This document shows, in pieces, positions 62,119 through 64,000 of a DNA stretch of 64,000 nt (position 1 is the stretch's first letter; every line of letters begins with the position of its first letter). The notes under the pieces were generated by a model. The model had not been told where the DNA came from. It was given only the letters and a program-made list of their open reading frames with translations, and searched no databases. The translations under genes and the position numbers were made by a program. The DNA lies in the NCBI GenBank assembly GCA_017656295.1, contig JACDOC010000006.1, positions 1-64,000 on the forward strand, given 5' to 3'. The stretch comes from Bacillus sp. (in: firmicutes) (GTDB taxonomy: Bacteria; Bacillota; Bacilli; Bacillales; JACDOC01).

Positions 62119-63513
62119 ATGTCATTATCTCATCATTGGAATGAAGTTCAGCCTGTCGATGTGTATCGAGTAAAAGTGAACGGTATTTTAACGGAATACG
62201 ACCAAAAAGTGATTACGTATTTATATCAACCGCTCATTGGACCGATTTGCTTAAGTTTATACACAACCCTTTGGAGCGATGTACAAGTCCATACAATGTG
62301 GGGACGCGAATGGACTCATTACCATCTCATGAATATGATGAATGTAAGCTTAAAGGAAATCTATGAAGCCCGGTTAAAGTTAGAAGGAATTGGTTTGTTA
62401 AAAACGTTTGTCAAAGAAACAGAAGAACAAAGATTTTTTATTTATGAGTTGCAGCCACCATTAGATCCTGAACGATTTTTCTCAGACGGAATGCTTAACG
62501 TCTATTTGTATCAAAAAATTGGGCGAAACCATTTTATGAAGGTCAAATCACTGTTTTTAGCAGAAGATCTTCCACAACGAGAGTACGCCGATATTACCCG
62601 TTCCTTTCAAGATGTGTATACGTCTGAAAAAATGAGCAAAGTTGATGAAGAAGCATTAACATCCAGTCAAGCGGAACAAGGGACTATTTTTTTTGAGCGT
62701 AAAAAAGGAACCTCTCCTGCATTAGATGACCGTCACTTTGATTTTGATTTACTGTTGGCTGGACTAACCGAGGCGATGGTTCCACGCCGTTCCATCACTC
62801 CACGTGTGAAAGAGGCAATTATTAAGCTATCTTATTTATATCAAATCAATGCGATTGACATGAAAAACATCGTCTTAAGTTCGGTGAATGTTGATCAAAC
62901 GATTGATATTGAAGCGCTTCGAAAAGCCGCCCGTGATTGGTATCAATTGCATCACGAAAACCAGCTACCGGAACTAGTTGACCGCGTACAACCGGTTGAG
63001 CATCGAACAGAAGCTACACCGAACACGGAGGAGGAACAGCTTATTTCTTATTTAGAAACAACCTCTCCTCGACAATTGTTAATTGACATATCAGGTGGTG
63101 CCACACCAGCAAAGTCCGAATTAAAAATTATTGAGGATGTCATGTTTCAACAAAAATTACTTCCTGGCGTTGTCAACGTATTAATTCATTATGTGATGCT
63201 GAAAACGGATATGAAACTCACGAAAGGGTATGTCGAAAAAATAGCGTCCCATTGGGCGCGAAAAAATATTCGAACGGTTCGGGAAGCGATGGAATTAGCA
63301 AAAAAAGAGCATCGACAATATTTAGATTGGGCGGAAGGGAAGAAAAATCATTCAACGAAACGAAAACCAGTCCGAACGGAAAAGCTACCGGACTGGTTTG
63401 TAGAAGAAAAGAATAGGAATACCCAAACCTCGTCAGAACCGGAACTTGATGACTTTGATTACGAAGCAGAAAAGCGTAAACTAGAAGAAGAGTTGCGGCG
63501 TCCAAAAAATTAG
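62119..63513 (+). CDS. dnaB: Replication initiation and membrane attachment protein DnaB
   Basis: Bacillus-type DnaB of 464 residues, unrelated to the E. coli helicase. With DnaD and DnaI it loads the helicase DnaC at oriC and restart sites. The N-terminal half holds a winged-helix DnaD-like region (EYDQKVITYLYQPLIGPIC), the C-terminal half a DnaB_2/DnaD-type domain (PGVVNVLIHYVMLKT and YVEKIASHWARKNIRTVREA) and a charged tail. AAGAAAGGTTG precedes the ATG. dnaI starts 12 bases after its stop. Confidence 0.93.
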   Translation: MSLSHHWNEVQPVDVYRVKVNGILTEYDQKVITYLYQPLIGPICLSLYTTLWSDVQVHTMWGREWTHYHLMNMMNVSLKEIYEARLKLEGIGLLKTFVKETEEQRFFIYELQPPLDPERFFSDGMLNVYLYQKIGRNHFMKVKSLFLAEDLPQREYADITRSFQDVYTSEKMSKVDEEALTSSQAEQGTIFFERKKGTSPALDDRHFDFDLLLAGLTEAMVPRRSITPRVKEAIIKLSYLYQINAIDMKNIVLSSVNVDQTIDIEALRKAARDWYQLHHENQLPELVDRVQPVEHRTEATPNTEEEQLISYLETTSPRQLLIDISGGATPAKSELKIIEDVMFQQKLLPGVVNVLIHYVMLKTDMKLTKGYVEKIASHWARKNIRTVREAMELAKKEHRQYLDWAEGKKNHSTKRKPVRTEKLPDWFVEEKNRNTQTSSEPELDDFDYEAEKRKLEEELRRPKN

Positions 63514-63524
63514 GGGGTGTAACC

Positions 63525-64000
63525 TTGGAGCGAATTAACGAAACCCTACAAAAATTGGCGAAAAACGAAAACTTTCAACAACGCTACCAATCCCTTAAAC
63601 AAGAAATTCTGCAACATCCAGATATCATTGATTTTGTAGAAAAATATGAAAACGATCTAACATCCAGCATTCTGGAAAAAAGTTTGGTGAAGTTGTACGA
63701 ATATATCTCACAAACGAAAGAATGTCGCCGGTGCGAAAGCTTAGAGTCGTGTGTGAACATGATGAAAGGCTATCAACCTGAACTGATCTTTAATGGGCGA
63801 ACGATTGAATTACAGTATCAACGCTGTCCACAAAAAGTAGTGTACGATGAACGAAAAAAGACAGAAAAATTAATCCGGAGCATTTATGTTCCCAAAGACA
63901 TTTTAGAGGCTTCCTTTAAAGAAATTGATTTAGAAGGCGTTTCCCGCTTAAAAGCCGTCAAGATGGCGAAAGAATTTTGCGATCAGTTCGAACCAGGTAA
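63525..64000 (+). CDS. dnaI: Primosomal protein DnaI, N-terminal part (cut by window end)
   Basis: The first 158 residues of the helicase loader DnaI are in the window; about half the protein is missing, including the AAA+ ATPase core. The visible part is the helicase-binding N-terminal domain, with LEKSLVKLYEYISQTKECRRC and the cysteines CRRCESLESC and RCPQKV that bind zinc in B. subtilis DnaI. TTG at 63525 lies 5 bases after GGGGGTG. The frame is open to the end. Together with dnaB it forms the helicase-loading operon. Confidence 0.9.
   Translation, partial: MERINETLQKLAKNENFQQRYQSLKQEILQHPDIIDFVEKYENDLTSSILEKSLVKLYEYISQTKECRRCESLESCVNMMKGYQPELIFNGRTIELQYQRCPQKVVYDERKKTEKLIRSIYVPKDILEASFKEIDLEGVSRLKAVKMAKEFCDQFEPG

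Overview
The window is a stretch of core chromosome from a low-GC, endospore-forming member of the Bacillaceae. Three things point there. Gene order follows the Bacillus subtilis ytsP-refZ-hisJ-ezrA ... dnaE-ytsJ-accDA-pfkA-pyk ... citZ-icd-mdh-phoPR-polA-mutM-ytaF-coaE-gapB-speD-nrdR-dnaB-dnaI segment almost gene for gene. Sporulation genes are present (an alpha/beta SASP, a GerW-type YtfJ, YtrH/YtrI, YtaF, YtvI). Shine-Dalgarno sites are strong and purine-rich, with frequent TTG and GTG starts. The hflK-hflC pair, an EcsC-family gene and a MaoC-like gene are not in the B. subtilis version of this locus as I remember it; I recall similar insertions in Geobacillus/Anoxybacillus-like relatives. 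The species cannot be named from the sequence alone.

Layout. 1-5.7 kb: YtsP (methionine sulfoxide reductase), RefZ and EzrA (division control), HisJ and BraB. 5.7-8.8 kb: the nifZ-thiI tRNA thiolation pair behind a structured leader, then the SASP. 8.9-13.6 kb: acyl-CoA synthetase YtcI, amidohydrolase YtcJ, RarD. 13.6-21.9 kb: NAD kinase, sppA-yteJ, ytfI-ytfJ, tpx, ytxK, ackA (with a CcpA site), EcsC. 22-24.6 kb: argGH with ARG boxes. 24.6-32.4 kb: small unrecognised genes, ald, an M24 peptidase, ytkL, ytoI, ytpI, nrnA, and ytrHI behind a sigma-E-like promoter. 32.5-43 kb: dnaE, malic enzyme plus a FadR-type regulator with a palindromic operator, accDA, pfkA-pyk. 43.3-48.8 kb: fxsA, ytvI and the citZ-icd-mdh TCA operon. 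49-64 kb: MaoC-like protein, phoPR, hflKC, polA-mutM-ytaF-coaE, gapB with a CcpN-like operator, speD, nrdR, dnaB and the start of dnaI.

Together the region joins central carbon metabolism (glycolysis, malic enzyme, acetyl-CoA carboxylase, TCA entry, acetate overflow, gluconeogenic GAPDH), DNA replication and repair, and spore formation. Control sites visible in the DNA (CcpA, CcpN, ArgR, FadR/GntR, sigma-E) fit this carbon/nitrogen hub role.

There is no prophage, CRISPR array, toxin or defence island. The unusual material is between genes: (i) an apparently internally deleted group IIC intron directly after the speD terminator, (ii) a speD leader that can fold as a pseudoknot competing with pairing to the Shine-Dalgarno sequence, (iii) a structured nifZ leader, and (iv) two copies of a GC-rich hairpin repeat whose inner arms covary.
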